Origin: Prorocentrum cordatum
Taxonomy: Eukaryota > Sar > Dinophyceae > Prorocentrales > Prorocentraceae
Direction: 5' to 3'
Assembly (NCBI GenBank): GCA_963575745.1
Contig: CAUYUJ010019275.1
Span: 1 to 64,000, forward strand
Length of the DNA stretch: 64,000 nucleotides
The position numbers and the translations under genes were made by a program. The notes beneath the pieces were generated by a model. That model was given only the letters and a program-made list of their open reading frames with translations, was not told the DNA's origin and did not search any database. Positions 32,833 to 41,644 of the stretch are shown here, piece after piece; within the stretch, counting starts at the first letter, position 1; the number at the start of each line of letters is the position of its first letter.

Positions 32833-34434
32833 TCACTCCGCGCTCCGCCCGCCCACAGGCCGGGGGTCCGACGCACTGGCCGCTCGGGAAGCCCTGCCTC
32901 GCTCCTGAGCCTCAGCAGCGCTGGCAAAGCCAAAGGAGCCCAGGGCTCCCTCGAGACCTGGGCGGATCAGCCTCCCCAGGGCAGGCGGGGCGGGTGCCCG
33001 ATCCCGCAGCACTGGGGGCTCCGCTGCGGGGGCTCTAGAGCCTGCAGTGGCCACAGGGTCCTCCACGGCGTCTGGGCCCGCGACCGTGCCGAGCGCCTCG
33101 GCCCACCTGGCACGGGTGGCCGCTGTGGGCCGAGCCAGCTGGTCGATCGGCTGCTTGGATTTTCCTTGCAGGATCGACCTCGCGAAATCATTCCTCGCCT
33201 GCGCCCTGGAGCCCTTTTTGGCCCTGGGGTCGTCAGCGCTCTGGGCCCCGACACAGGCCTTGGCTAGGCCCCTGTGGCAGTACTGGGGTTTCAGACAGTA
33301 CATCCAGCACACCACACAAACCAAAAACTCGGGGCCATCCCCGCCCGAAACTCGGGATTCACGCAGACTGTGTCCATTGACATCCCAGGCTCCCGTCTCG
33401 ACAGGGACGTCCTGGGACAGGACCGCACTCGAATTACACAAAACCGAGTCGCCTGAACTCGGCCCGACGGGGCTCGCCCTCAGGGCCCCTGGGGTCCCCA
33501 CCTGCCCAGCAGGACCCGAGGGGGCACTCCGAGGCCTGACCTCGGCCCAAGCGGGGAAGAAGGGGAGAGACCGCGACGCTGCCGACAGGGGCGGGCCCTG
33601 TGCGCCCGCGGCCGAGGTCGCTGCCTGCTCTTCCTTCTCGGCGCGGCGGCGCTGGAAAGCACGAAGCAAGGCCGCCGACGCGCTCGACGCATCAGCTACG
33701 GATTCACTGGGCCCTGCCTGCCCCTCACATGATCCTTTCCTCTTGCGGGCCTGCTTGTCTACCTGGTCCTGGGCCTGGTCTCCTTGGCAAGCCGCCGCTG
33801 CCGTCGCGAGCCCTGCTGCCGCCCCAAGGGCCGCCAGACCGCCAGGGGCGCGGGCAACCGAGTTCTCGGCCTCCAGCAGCTGCTCCCAGTCGGGCGACGG
33901 AGCGAATGGGTCCAGGTCCACGAGGTCCAGGGAGGTGAGCGGCCAGGAATCCCTGTGCCCCGACTCAGTGATGTGCACTTCAAGGTCCGCCGCGCATCTG
34001 GCCACCTCCTTCGCTCTAGCTAGGCAGCCCTCGAGCATCAGGGCGTCCTGCTCCGCAATGGCGTGGAAGGCCGCGCCTTCCTTTGCCCTGGTGTCGGCTC
34101 TCCTGTTGCCCACGAGCTCGAAAAGGGTGAGCTCCCCGCCCTGCACCGCTGCCTCCGAGCGGTGGGCGGGCACATGGCGAATGGTGACCCCCTCCGCCGC
34201 ATCCCCCACCCTGGCCCAAACATGGGCGTGCAGGGAGCTGGGGCCGCAGGCCTTGGCCAGGTTGGAAGCAGCCTTCACCGTGCTCAAGCAGTCACTGAGC
34301 AGCGTGTAGTTCCCAATGATGTCAGCGAGGCCGATGGCTGCTGCGTAGTCTTCTCCTGCCTTGGCCGTCTGGGACGGGAGGTCGTTGGGGGGCACGGCGC
34401 CCCACGCCTCGGCGATGAGCCCCCCTTCTGGCCC
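32833..34434 (-). pseudogene. LINE-B ORF2, RNase H remainder and C-terminal tail
   Basis: Same frame as the upstream RT part, from which it is separated only by TAG at 34437-34435. It continues the RNase H domain: QTAKAGEDYAAAIGLA (catalytic Glu), LLSDCLSTVK (Asp), VTIRHVPAHRS (the basic/His loop) and GNRRADTRAKEGA (last Asp). With FTDGS upstream, all four catalytic acids are present. After the domain come Ala/Gly-rich linkers, then a Cys-rich segment LVCVVCWMYCLKPQYCHRGL resembling the tails seen at 1480-2445 and in the nested insertion. The tail ends about 120 bp before the A-tract at 32704-32714. Confidence 0.88.
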
Positions 34435-37400
34435 CTAGACGATGACCGCCCAGCCAGCGCTCCTAACGCGCGGGAAGTCCCCGTTCAAGCACGAGCCGTC
34501 GGTGAAGACAAAGGACCCGTCGGGCACCACCAGTATGCCGTCCCCCCATCCGCAGGAGCGTCTTGCCCAGCTGTCGTTCCAGGCTGGCCTGGCCACTAGG
34601 GGACTGATGTCCACGAAGAGCCCCTGACTGAAGAGCTCGTCGAAGGGAGGCCCCATGCGGTGGGCCTGCACAGCTGCCCGTCTCACCTGGCTCGGGCAGT
34701 AGCCCCTCCTCCAGGCCTCCCAGGCTGGACACTCGTGGTGCCTGTGGTGCATCGTCCCTGGGGCTGCCCCGCAGAGCCTGCAAAGCGGGTCGATCTCTCT
34801 CCCATGCCTCGCCAGCCGCGCCTGGGGCCAGCTGGCCAGCGACGCCAAGCGTCGCAAGCAACCTTTGTGGTGGGCTGACCAGGTTACCGACTCCTTGGCC
34901 CCGAGGAGCTGGTTGATCGGCGTCCACCAAGGCGGCGGCCTCCACTGCCAGCAGGACTCGGGCCTGCTGACGAACTCCTCGAGCGACGCCGCCTGACGCT
35001 CGTCCTCTTTGACCCTGGCGGCGAGGAAGGCAGGCGAGAACCTCTTGACATCGAACCCGTAGCCCTCCCTGTCGGTCAGCACGCGTCCACCATCGCTGAG
35101 GCCCCAGCCGACTCTCCCGAGCGTGAGCACCAGCGCCGAGACGGGGTCCCGCACCGCGGCCCACGGTCTCTGCATGGAGGCCAGGCGCCTGCTGTCCCTG
35201 AGGCAGGCCTGCACGGCGGCTGGAGAGGCCTGTCCTGACCAGCTCATGGCCACGAAAGCCTGGACCGCTAGGCCCGTCGCGATCACCAGCGGATCCTGCC
35301 TCCAGCCCTGGAGCGCACATTGCAGGCAGAAAGTCAACGCGGCGCCCGTTGGCAAGTTGCAGGCCGCTTTCGCCGCAGCGATCCTTAGCGCCCTCATGCG
35401 ACCTGGCGGGATCCCATTGATGGCCGAGCCCCACCGAGCCTTGGCTGCGGGGCCTGCCCTCTGGATCTTGGCCTGCCTCATCCCCGAGCCGAAGATCCTG
35501 GTGATGTTGTTGCCCTGCCGCAGAGCCGCCAGCTCCCTGGCCACTTGCGTCCCGACCCTGCGGTGGCCTCCCGCCGTCGCATCTCCTCCAAGGTCGCGGT
35601 GACCAGCGACGAAGGCCTCGTCGGCGAGGACCCAGTCGGCGTGCTGCTGCAGCTCTCTCCTCAACTTCACCGAGGAGGCCAGTGCCTTGGTCTTTCCCCA
35701 GTTGATGGGGAGCCTCTTCTCGCCGAGCATGGTGGCGACTCCCTTCGCGAACCTGGCGATCTGATCTACAACCAGCCTTCGCGTGCCTATGCCGTGGCCC
35801 GAGATGTCGTCTATCACGTTGACTACCCTTCCAATGGGCAGCAACTTCCTCGACTGCAGCAGGAGGTCGTATACCGTGATCCTCGCCATGGTCGTAGCAC
35901 AGGAGCGCCCCGCGATGACTGTGTCGTCTACGGCCAGCTGCTCGCTGAGGGCAAGGTCGGCCCTGGCCCTGCGGGGGCCCGAATACAGCACACACAGCGC
36001 CTGTATCAACCCAGTGTTGAAATCGCAGCCCCGCGCCGCTTCGAGGAGCAGCCTGTGCCTGATCTGCTCGTAGAACTTGCTGATGTCGAAGTAGACCGAT
36101 GCCGCCTCGAAGTTCTTCTCCCGCGCCAGCCCGAGCAGGAGGTTGTGGATGTAGGCCGCCCTGTCACAGCAAGTGTCCGAGTCTGCCCCCCAAAATTCGG
36201 GGAGCTTGTGGCCCTTCTCCCAGTCCGCGCAATACTTGCGCCTGATGCGGCTCCAGATGCGCATCCACATGCAGAGGAGCCCGATTGGGCGGCGGCCCCC
36301 GTCTGGCTTCCCCAGGAAGGCGATTATCGTGGTGAAAAGCTCCGGCTGCTGGGGGTGCCGTTCCCAGGCTGTCAAGATGTCCGCCAGCCTGTCTGCGCAT
36401 TCCCTGCCTAGGCTGAGGATGAGCCTGGGGTGGAAGGCGTCCCACCCAAGCGCCGTCTTCCTGGGGAAGGTCCTGGCCGCTGCCAGCACCTCCTCGCCCG
36501 TGATGGCGCCTAGCCCCAACGGCTCGTCCCACTCCTCGGGGCGAACGCCGACGGGGCCCTCCTTGTGCCAGAGCGCCTTCCACTCTTGCAGGATCCTGTC
36601 TAGGGCCTGCTGGCCGACCAGCGGGACGGGAGGGGCCACGCCCTCGCCTGGGCCAAGGATGGAGCAGGTCTCCAGGTTGGCCTGCTTGCTGATCGCGTGG
36701 GCGCCCTTGCCGTTCCCACTGAGGGCCTCGGCCATGAACTCCTTCCAACGCTGCCTGGCGAGCTTCGCATCCTCCCTGCGCTTGACATCCACGGCGGCGC
36801 TGATGGCCTGGAGAAAGGTGTCCCCCTGCTGCGTCCTGCCCTGGATCTCCGCCAGCATCGTCGCCATCTTGGTGCCGCTGAACATCTGGCAGCCCACAGC
36901 CTCGAACTTGGGGACCAGACCGAGGGCGGCCGCCTGTAGCCGCTTGACATGCTCGCGGTGCCCAGGCGGAGGGTGGGGCACCGACGCCGCTGCCGCCAGC
37001 TGCGTGGCTAGGCGCCCCAAGGATACCCAACAGCGCGTTAGCGGGCTGGTCCTTCGCACTTCCTCCGAGCGCAGGAGGTGGATGAGCTGCTTGGGCGCCC
37101 TCTTGATCCCTTGCGCCCTGCCTTTGTACTTGGCGCCGTCCTTGATGCCGAAGCTGCGAATCAACCGCTCCTCCGCCAGGTCGAAGAACTCCATGATCGC
37201 CTTGTTTGGGCTCCCACTCTCGTCCAGGCGCGGTGCCTTCCAGTCCGTCAGCGAGTCCTCCTCCTCTGGCTCGGGCTGGATCCCTTCCTGCTTGGCCGCA
37301 GGCAGCTCAAAGGGCTTGGGGCCCTTCTGCACCCAGACCCCCGCCTGGCTGCTCAGCTTCTCGAACGTGAGCCTGACGGGGGCGTGCGGGTGCGTGGTCG

Positions 37401-37718
37401 CATGCCTTAGCACCGTCACTTTCGGCCCTAGCCCCGCCAGTACCTCGGAGATTGCGAAGAAGTCGCATGTGCCAACCCCGCAGGTCGGCTCACCGGGCGC
37501 CACAATCACCGCCCCCGCGGCGCGAGGCCACCACGAGCTGCTAAGGAGGCTGGGCTCCAGGTTCCAGTCTGCACCCACTACGAAGGGCTCTCTCAAACCC
37601 AGGAGGAATCCTTGCAGCTCACTCAAGGTCCACGTTGGTCTCATTGAGCTTGACCGAGCACTGCAGGTACAGACTGACACACACCACGACCAGGTCCCCG
37701 AATGCGACTCGCCTCGCC
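34435..37718 (-). pseudogene. LINE-B ORF2, APE C-terminus, reverse transcriptase, start of RNase H
   Basis: From the left copy of the insertion duplication, the first about 75 nt continue the APE frame (GDLVVVCVSLYLQCSVKLN). The frame then shifts at about 37620-37645 into the long one that reads LSELQGFLLG and VVGADWN (the GDFN-like endonuclease motif). RT motifs: KTALGWDAFHPR, FLGKPDGGRRPIGL, motif A VYFDISKFYEQI (Asp near 36087), motif B VIAGRSCATTMARI, motif C NVIDDISG (Asp pair at 35811-35806, intact), motif D LPINWGKTKA. Then CRLCGAAPGTMHHRHHEC, a C-x2-C … H-x3-H-x2-C module, and FVFTDGSCLNG, the first strand of RNase H with its Asp. The frame ends at an amber codon 34437-34435. Apart from these lesions the enzyme core looks complete. 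Confidence 0.9.
37702..37718. repeat. Target-site duplication, left copy
   Basis: 17-bp ATGCGACTCGCCTCGCC, identical to 38271-38287. Removing the intervening 552 bp plus one copy fuses the APE frames in phase. Confidence 0.95.
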
Positions 37719-38270
37719 TTCTGCACAACAGGACTGCGGTGGCTGAGCAGCGCCGCGTTGTCCTGCCTCTCGGTGGCCGGCAGGGCCAGTGCCTCCGCTG
37801 CGAGCACTGCGACCGGACGGCCGTCGCCGACTCGTTCGCCTCTTTCCTGAGGGAGCGCTGTCTCGGCCGGGAGGCGCCTCAGACCAACCGCCAGGCCCAG
37901 ATCCAGCGGGCCAAGCGGGAGGACCGCATCGAGACGCACAATCAGCAGGCGGAGGCCGAACAGAGACACCACCTCGGCCTCCAGCTCCATCAGGGCAAGG
38001 AGCTGCTGCAGTGCAGTCGGTGCAAAGAGTTCATGCCTATGGACGGCCGCGGTGCGTTCCCGGCCATGACTACTGAGAGCTGCATCCTCCTGCTGCCCGC
38101 GGCGGAGCAGCCAGCAGCCTCGGCACGGCGCCAGGCCAGATATGCCCAGATGCGTGCCCTCGGCGTCGAGCCGCTGGCCGCCGCTGCTCGGGCAGACTAA
38201 TCATTTTCTATTATCAGTCGGGTGCGTGCTCCTCTTGATCGGGTACGACACCTCCACCACAATGTTCAGT
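37719..38270 (+). mobile_element. Nested 552-bp insertion, 5'-truncated retrocopy
   Basis: Bounded exactly by two 17-bp copies of ATGCGACTCGCCTCGCC (37702-37718, 38271-38287). Its plus strand is open through the end of a protein with Cys pairs (QCLRCEHCDRTA, LQCSRCKEFMP), a charged helical run (QRAKREDRIETHNQQAEAEQ) and a stop at 38198-38200, followed by a 70-bp 3' tail. This is the only plus-strand coding-like piece in the first 41 kb. The Cys-rich end resembles C-terminal tails of dinoflagellate LINE ORF2s, so it may be the 3' end of another LINE, 5'-truncated on integration. No poly(A) tract is visible. Confidence 0.85.
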
Positions 38271-38287
38271 ATGCGACTCGCCTCGCC
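38271..38287. repeat. Target-site duplication, right copy
   Basis: Identical to 37702-37718. The flanking bases differ on each side, so the duplication is exactly 17 bp. Confidence 0.95.
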
Positions 38288-38775
38288 AGTATCCTTGAGG
38301 CGCGCAGGCCCCAGTCTTGGTCGATCGGGGCCACTCCGCGGCGTTCCCCGACTAGCACTCCAACTCCAGAAGAGACGGCTTGGACCGCCATCCCCGTGCT
38401 GCGGCACACTCCAAAGGCCGCGTTGATGCCGTTCCTCTTGCACCAGGCACGGGCCGAACCAGCAGCCGACGCCGAGGTGAAGCGGGTCTCCTGGATGAGG
38501 TACACGTCGTCCCTGGCCTTCTCGTCCAGCAGCTGCTCCAGGGCCGTCTGGGACTCAGCCCAAGTGGAGCCGTTGATGCTGACGAAGCTGGCGCCCTGCT
38601 GCACCGACGGCCTCACAAACTTGGCCAGCTGGAGCCTGGCGGCCGCCGCGGGCCTCCCCTCTCCTGCCGCCTCGGCCCTGGGCTGGGGGCTGGGCTTCAC
38701 CTCTGGGCACGCGATGGGCCAGGGGTCAAAGGTGACGAGGCCGCTTACCTGCCGCCCAGAGCGCGTCCAGGGCAT
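38271..38775 (-). pseudogene. LINE-B ORF2, N-terminal APE endonuclease part
   Basis: Starts at ATG 38775, inside the last 50 nt of ORF1 in another frame, so ORF2 would be reached by reinitiation or frameshifting. It shows FVSINGSTW, DVYLIQETRF (active-site Glu), GINAAFG and SSGVGVLVG, the N-terminal half of an APE/EEP nuclease. The frame runs RILARRVA into the duplication and is then cut by the nested insertion, with a stop two codons later. Beyond the insertion the same frame continues FGDLVVV. Confidence 0.85.
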
Positions 38776-39796
38776 CACGCAGCTTGCGCTTAGCCTCCTC
38801 CCGCTGCTCAGGGGTCGCTTCACGGAGGGCTGCTGAAGCTGCAGCGAACTCCTCGTGCTTCTCTTCCCAGCCTTCACCTCCGAGCAGCTCCATGTCGACG
38901 TCGTCTGATTCTGGCACAGGCTGGTGCTCCCCGCCCGCGTCAGTCTCCCCAGCAGCAGGACCAGGAGGAGCAGCAGCGGCCCTGGCCGAGGCAGCTGCCT
39001 TCTTGCTGTCGCTGGCCGCGGACTGCAAGCGGGCCAGGACCGCGAGGGCGTCCTTGGCCTCCTGGCAGGCGACGACGTCCTCATCCAGCCCTGCCGCCAC
39101 TGCCAGGATCGGGTCGGGGAACTCGCTGGCCTGCAACTTGACCAACTTGGCCTCCCCCTCCGAGAGCTTCTGGTTTTCCTCGCTGAGGGCGACCCTGAGC
39201 TCCTGGAGCTCCTTGTCCAAAGCGGCCTGCTGCTCCACAATTGCTGCCTCTCGGGACTCGAGCTTCTTGATCTTGTCTCGCATGGCCTTGACCCGCCAGC
39301 GCTGCGTCTGGGCAGTTGGCTGCTTGCCCTCAAGCAGCTTCGACTCCGCCGCCTTCTCTGCCTCCTCGACCGCGCTGGTGTCCAGCCCTTCCTTCTCCAA
39401 GAAGGTGCGAACTCCCTTGAAGGAGATGCCTGCCCCCGCCTCGGGCGCCTTCCTGGTCGGGGGCTTGCGCCCCTTCCAGGGCCCCGACGGGGGCGGGGCC
39501 TCGCCCTTGAGCTCCGCCACCTGCTTCTGTAGCTGCTGCAGCTGCGCCGGAAGCTGACCTTGGCCTGGCGGGCCCTGCGCCCAGGCCCCGCGCGGGCGAG
39601 ACGTGCTGGGAGCTGGCCCGTTGGCTGCTGCTGCCGAGAGCTTGGCTGCTTGCACCGCGTGGGTGGGAGCCGCCTTGCCGCACTGGCGGCAGCGCGTCCT
39701 GGACGCCCAGTTGCCATCCCGCCCGCAGGAGCAAGCCCAGAGGGGTGTCTTGCTCGCGCCTGGGATGATGCCAGGGTCCGAAAGTGCCGGCGCCAT
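38726..39796 (-). CDS. LINE-B ORF1 with RanBP2-like zinc finger and coiled coil
   Basis: Open from ATG 39796 (MAPALSDPGIIPG) to a stop at 38726, 356 residues. Near residue 20, WACSCGRDGNWASRTRCRQC has the W-x-C … N … C-x2-C pattern of a RanBP2-type zinc finger, with C-x-C in place of C-x2-4-C. After Pro/Gly-rich linkers (AWAQGPPGQGQLPAQLQQLQ) come two helical regions: KGVRTFLEKEGLDTSAVEEA, then a long coiled coil AMRDKIKKLESREAAIVEQQ continuing for about 80 residues. The acidic C-terminus (ESDDVDMELLGGEGWEEK) precedes a short basic end. Such Zn-finger plus coiled-coil proteins are the expected ORF1 type for RNA packaging. The frame is intact. The relict leader is 115 nt upstream. Confidence 0.85.
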   Translation of the reverse strand: MAPALSDPGIIPGASKTPLWACSCGRDGNWASRTRCRQCGKAAPTHAVQAAKLSAAAANGPAPSTSRPRGAWAQGPPGQGQLPAQLQQLQKQVAELKGEAPPPSGPWKGRKPPTRKAPEAGAGISFKGVRTFLEKEGLDTSAVEEAEKAAESKLLEGKQPTAQTQRWRVKAMRDKIKKLESREAAIVEQQAALDKELQELRVALSEENQKLSEGEAKLVKLQASEFPDPILAVAAGLDEDVVACQEAKDALAVLARLQSAASDSKKAAASARAAAAPPGPAAGETDAGGEHQPVPESDDVDMELLGGEGWEEKHEEFAAASAALREATPEQREEAKRKLRDALDALWAAGKRPRHL

Positions 39797-39910
39797 GGCC
39801 CACGGGCTGCCGCGGGTGGGGCCGTCGTCGTGAAAGATTGGCTCGTGCCCACTCCGCCGCTTCGAAGTAAGTGAGCACAAACGCGAGCTGAGACCAGCTC
39901 AAGAAACCAG

Positions 39911-39932
39911 CTCGCGCCGAAACGGCTACGGT
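39911..39932 (-). other. Relict DinoSL at the 5' end of LINE-B
   Basis: 18 of 22 positions match the leader on the minus strand; all four changes are to C or G. Its first five bases (ACCGT) coincide with the end of the 14-bp flanking repeat. Confidence 0.8.
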
Positions 39933-39941
39933 GAGGGCGTT
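39928..39941. repeat. 14-bp direct repeat between two retrocopies (middle copy)
   Basis: Plus-strand ACGGTGAGGGCGTT, identical to 32692-32705 and 41091-41104. It follows a short A-tract (ATAAAAA in sense) that ends the upstream retrocopy and precedes the LINE-B leader. Confidence 0.9.
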
Positions 39942-40007
39942 TTTATCTGTGTAGGCGCCGCGCGAGCACGGCGGTTTCATGCAGGCATTCTAGGGCCCCG
40001 CCACTGC

Positions 40008-40997
40008 TCAGCGCCCGATCTCCTCCACGAAGGCGGCGTAGAGCTCGGCGAGGTCGCGGGCGCGGGCGGCCGCAGCGCCCTGGGGGCCCTCGAGCTGCGG
40101 CCCGCCGCTCCCGCCTTCGGCCGCTAGCGGCAGCACTTCGCCATCGCCGTCGATGCCCTGCTGCCGCTGCGTGGGGCCCAGGCGGACGCCGTACTCTATC
40201 GAGTGGTCGCTCGCCGCCGTGGGAGCTGGCGGGGCCTGGTTGTCCTTGGGGAGGCGCCGCAGCTCGATCCCGATGCCGTGCATCTCGGGCCGCGTCCCCG
40301 CCTCCAGACAGCAAGTCCAGATGGTCACCACCTGCGTGGTCTCAGCCGCAGGGGGGCCCTCCGAGGCCTCCGCGCGCCGCGCCGCCAGCCGCCAGCCACG
40401 TGCGAATCCCTCTCCGAAGGCCCGCGCCTCCAGCTCGGGGTCGCCTGGCTGCCAGCAGCCTGGCGCCAGCCAGTTCGCGCCCAGGACGTCCTCGGGCGCT
40501 GCCTGGCGCAGCTCTCTCTCGTGCAGCATCCTCTGCACCTGCCGAGCCGCATGCCCCTGCTTCTGCGCGGCCCCCGCCTTGTCCTCGTGCACCTCCTCCG
40601 TCGCCGAGGGGTTGAGGAAGGGGGGCTTCCCGAGGCGCTCCTGCTTCTGCGCCTTCCTGAGCTCGTTCGCCGCCGCCCCTGCGATGCGCCCCTTGATGGC
40701 GCCCGCCTTGGCGTGCAGCGCGACGTTCCTCCTGAGCCGCGCCAGCCAGGAGGGCTGCTCGCCGTTGACCAGCGCGTCCAGCGCAGGCACCACCGCGGCG
40801 AGCCTGTCGGCCAGCTCAGCATCGCCCGTGAAGGCCTCCAGCGTCCTCTCGGCGAGGGCCAGCCGCTCCACGAGCTCCTCCACCCGCGCTCGGGCATGCC
40901 GCACGGCGGCGTCCGCCGCCGAGCGCGCCCGCCGCGCGGCCTCGCTGCGCTCCGCGCGTGAGCGTGGGGACCTGCGGGGGTCCCCTCCCGTCACCAT
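40008..40997 (-). CDS. Unknown protein, retrocopied gene with perfect spliced leader
   Basis: 329 residues from ATG 40997 to a stop at 40008. The first ATG after the leader (about 41004) opens only a nine-codon uORF (MAGPGAAAA), so 40997 is the chosen start. The protein is Ala/Arg-rich and helical: HARARVEELVERLALAERTL is a likely coiled coil, a basic run AKAGAIKGRIAGAAANELRK follows, then RQVQRMLHERELRQAAPEDV and a less ordered C-terminal half ending AELYAAFVEEIGR. No known family. It lies between two copies of the 14-bp repeat, ends in a short A-tract, and is followed head-to-tail by LINE-B, so it is a retrocopy. The exactly conserved leader suggests the insertion is recent. Confidence 0.6.
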   Translation of the reverse strand: MVTGGDPRRSPRSRAERSEAARRARSAADAAVRHARARVEELVERLALAERTLEAFTGDAELADRLAAVVPALDALVNGEQPSWLARLRRNVALHAKAGAIKGRIAGAAANELRKAQKQERLGKPPFLNPSATEEVHEDKAGAAQKQGHAARQVQRMLHERELRQAAPEDVLGANWLAPGCWQPGDPELEARAFGEGFARGWRLAARRAEASEGPPAAETTQVVTIWTCCLEAGTRPEMHGIGIELRRLPKDNQAPPAPTAASDHSIEYGVRLGPTQRQQGIDGDGEVLPLAAEGGSGGPQLEGPQGAAAARARDLAELYAAFVEEIGR

Positions 40998-41068
40998 CTC
41001 CTCAAGCAGCTGCTGCACCCGGACCGGCCATGAGCGGAGGCAGATGGCAACCAGGGGCTTGAGACCGG

Positions 41069-41090
41069 CTTGAGCCAAAATGGCTACGGT
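41069..41090 (-). other. Perfect dinoflagellate spliced leader, genomic copy
   Basis: All 22 positions of the DinoSL are present on the minus strand with A as the degenerate first base (core GTAGCCATTTTGGCTCAAG). It is not followed by a GT splice donor, so it is a reinserted mRNA leader and not an SL RNA gene. Confidence 0.97.
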
Positions 41091-41104
41091 ACGGTGAGGG
41101 CGTT
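41091..41104. repeat. 14-bp direct repeat (5' copy)
   Basis: ACGGTGAGGGCGTT on the plus strand, directly upstream (in sense) of the perfect leader. Confidence 0.9.
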
Positions 41105-41448
41105 GGATAAGAAACGATTGGATAAGGAACCCAGAGCCTGGAAGCCGGTTGAACCCCATCCGTGGAATAGCCATGGATATCACCGCCACCCTCATCAGAT
41201 AAGGAATCCTTCAGGGTCTGAAGCCTCCTGGGCACATTCCTCAACCAACGCCCCCCGCCGCATCGGCGATGAATGGTCGATTGTCGGCTTTTTGATCTGC
41301 AGGGCGAGAGCGCACCTCTTCCGCTAAAAGCTAGGCGGGCTACGCACAGCTTTAATTAGGGAGACAGGGCACATGAAGGCGGGGCCTCGGGCGGCCAGAG
41401 ACGGGCGAAGCCCGGGGATCAGGCGGTGCCGAAGGGGACGTGCAGGAG

Positions 41449-41644
41449 TCGGGTCGGGCGAAAGGGGGGGATAGCAAAGGGGGGGTTTGATAATCAGCTC
41501 ACACAGCTGATTTTCCCGTCGCCTCCCGGCGCCGGGAGGTGGCCATGTATCGGGGAATGGCCCCCTCGGTGAGGCCGAAACCAGCTGCATGCAGCAAATT
41601 TCGTAACCCCCCCTTTCCCAATCCCCCCCTTTCGTCCGGCCCGA
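41449..41644. mobile_element. Foldback/MITE-like element with paired G7 motifs
   Basis: Inverted arms of about 38 bp containing CGAAAGGGGGGGAT, a 3-4 nt spacer and AAAGGGGGGGTT. 196 bp, non-coding. Arm layout resembles the element at 43257-43467. Confidence 0.75.

Larger units (their letters stand above)
32692..39941 (-). mobile_element. LINE-B: leader-bearing APE/RT/RNase H retrotransposon, broken
   Basis: In sense order: 14-bp flank AACGCCCTCACCGT (39941-39928), relict leader, ORF1 (39796-38726), ORF2 overlapping it (from 38775) with APE, RT, zinc-knuckle-like module, RNase H and Cys-rich tail (to 32833), a short 3' UTR, an A11 tract (32714-32704), and the same 14-bp flank (32705-32692). 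The flanks look like a target-site duplication. The element is interrupted by a 552-bp nested insertion, a frameshift and an amber codon. Confidence 0.9.

Noticed and set aside
36173-38200. 675-codon plus-strand frame
   Set aside because: Most of it is the complement of the LINE-B RT ORF. Only the last part, inside the nested insertion from 37719, is coding-like, and that is listed separately.
37719-38270. Interpretation of the nested insertion as an intron
   Set aside because: It lies between exact 17-bp duplications, has no GT-AG ends in the host sense strand, and encodes a Cys-rich ORF end on the opposite strand.
40890-41195. Upstream extension of the 40008 frame through the leader
   Set aside because: The leader is 5' untranslated sequence of the copied mRNA, so residues encoded across and beyond it are not part of the protein.
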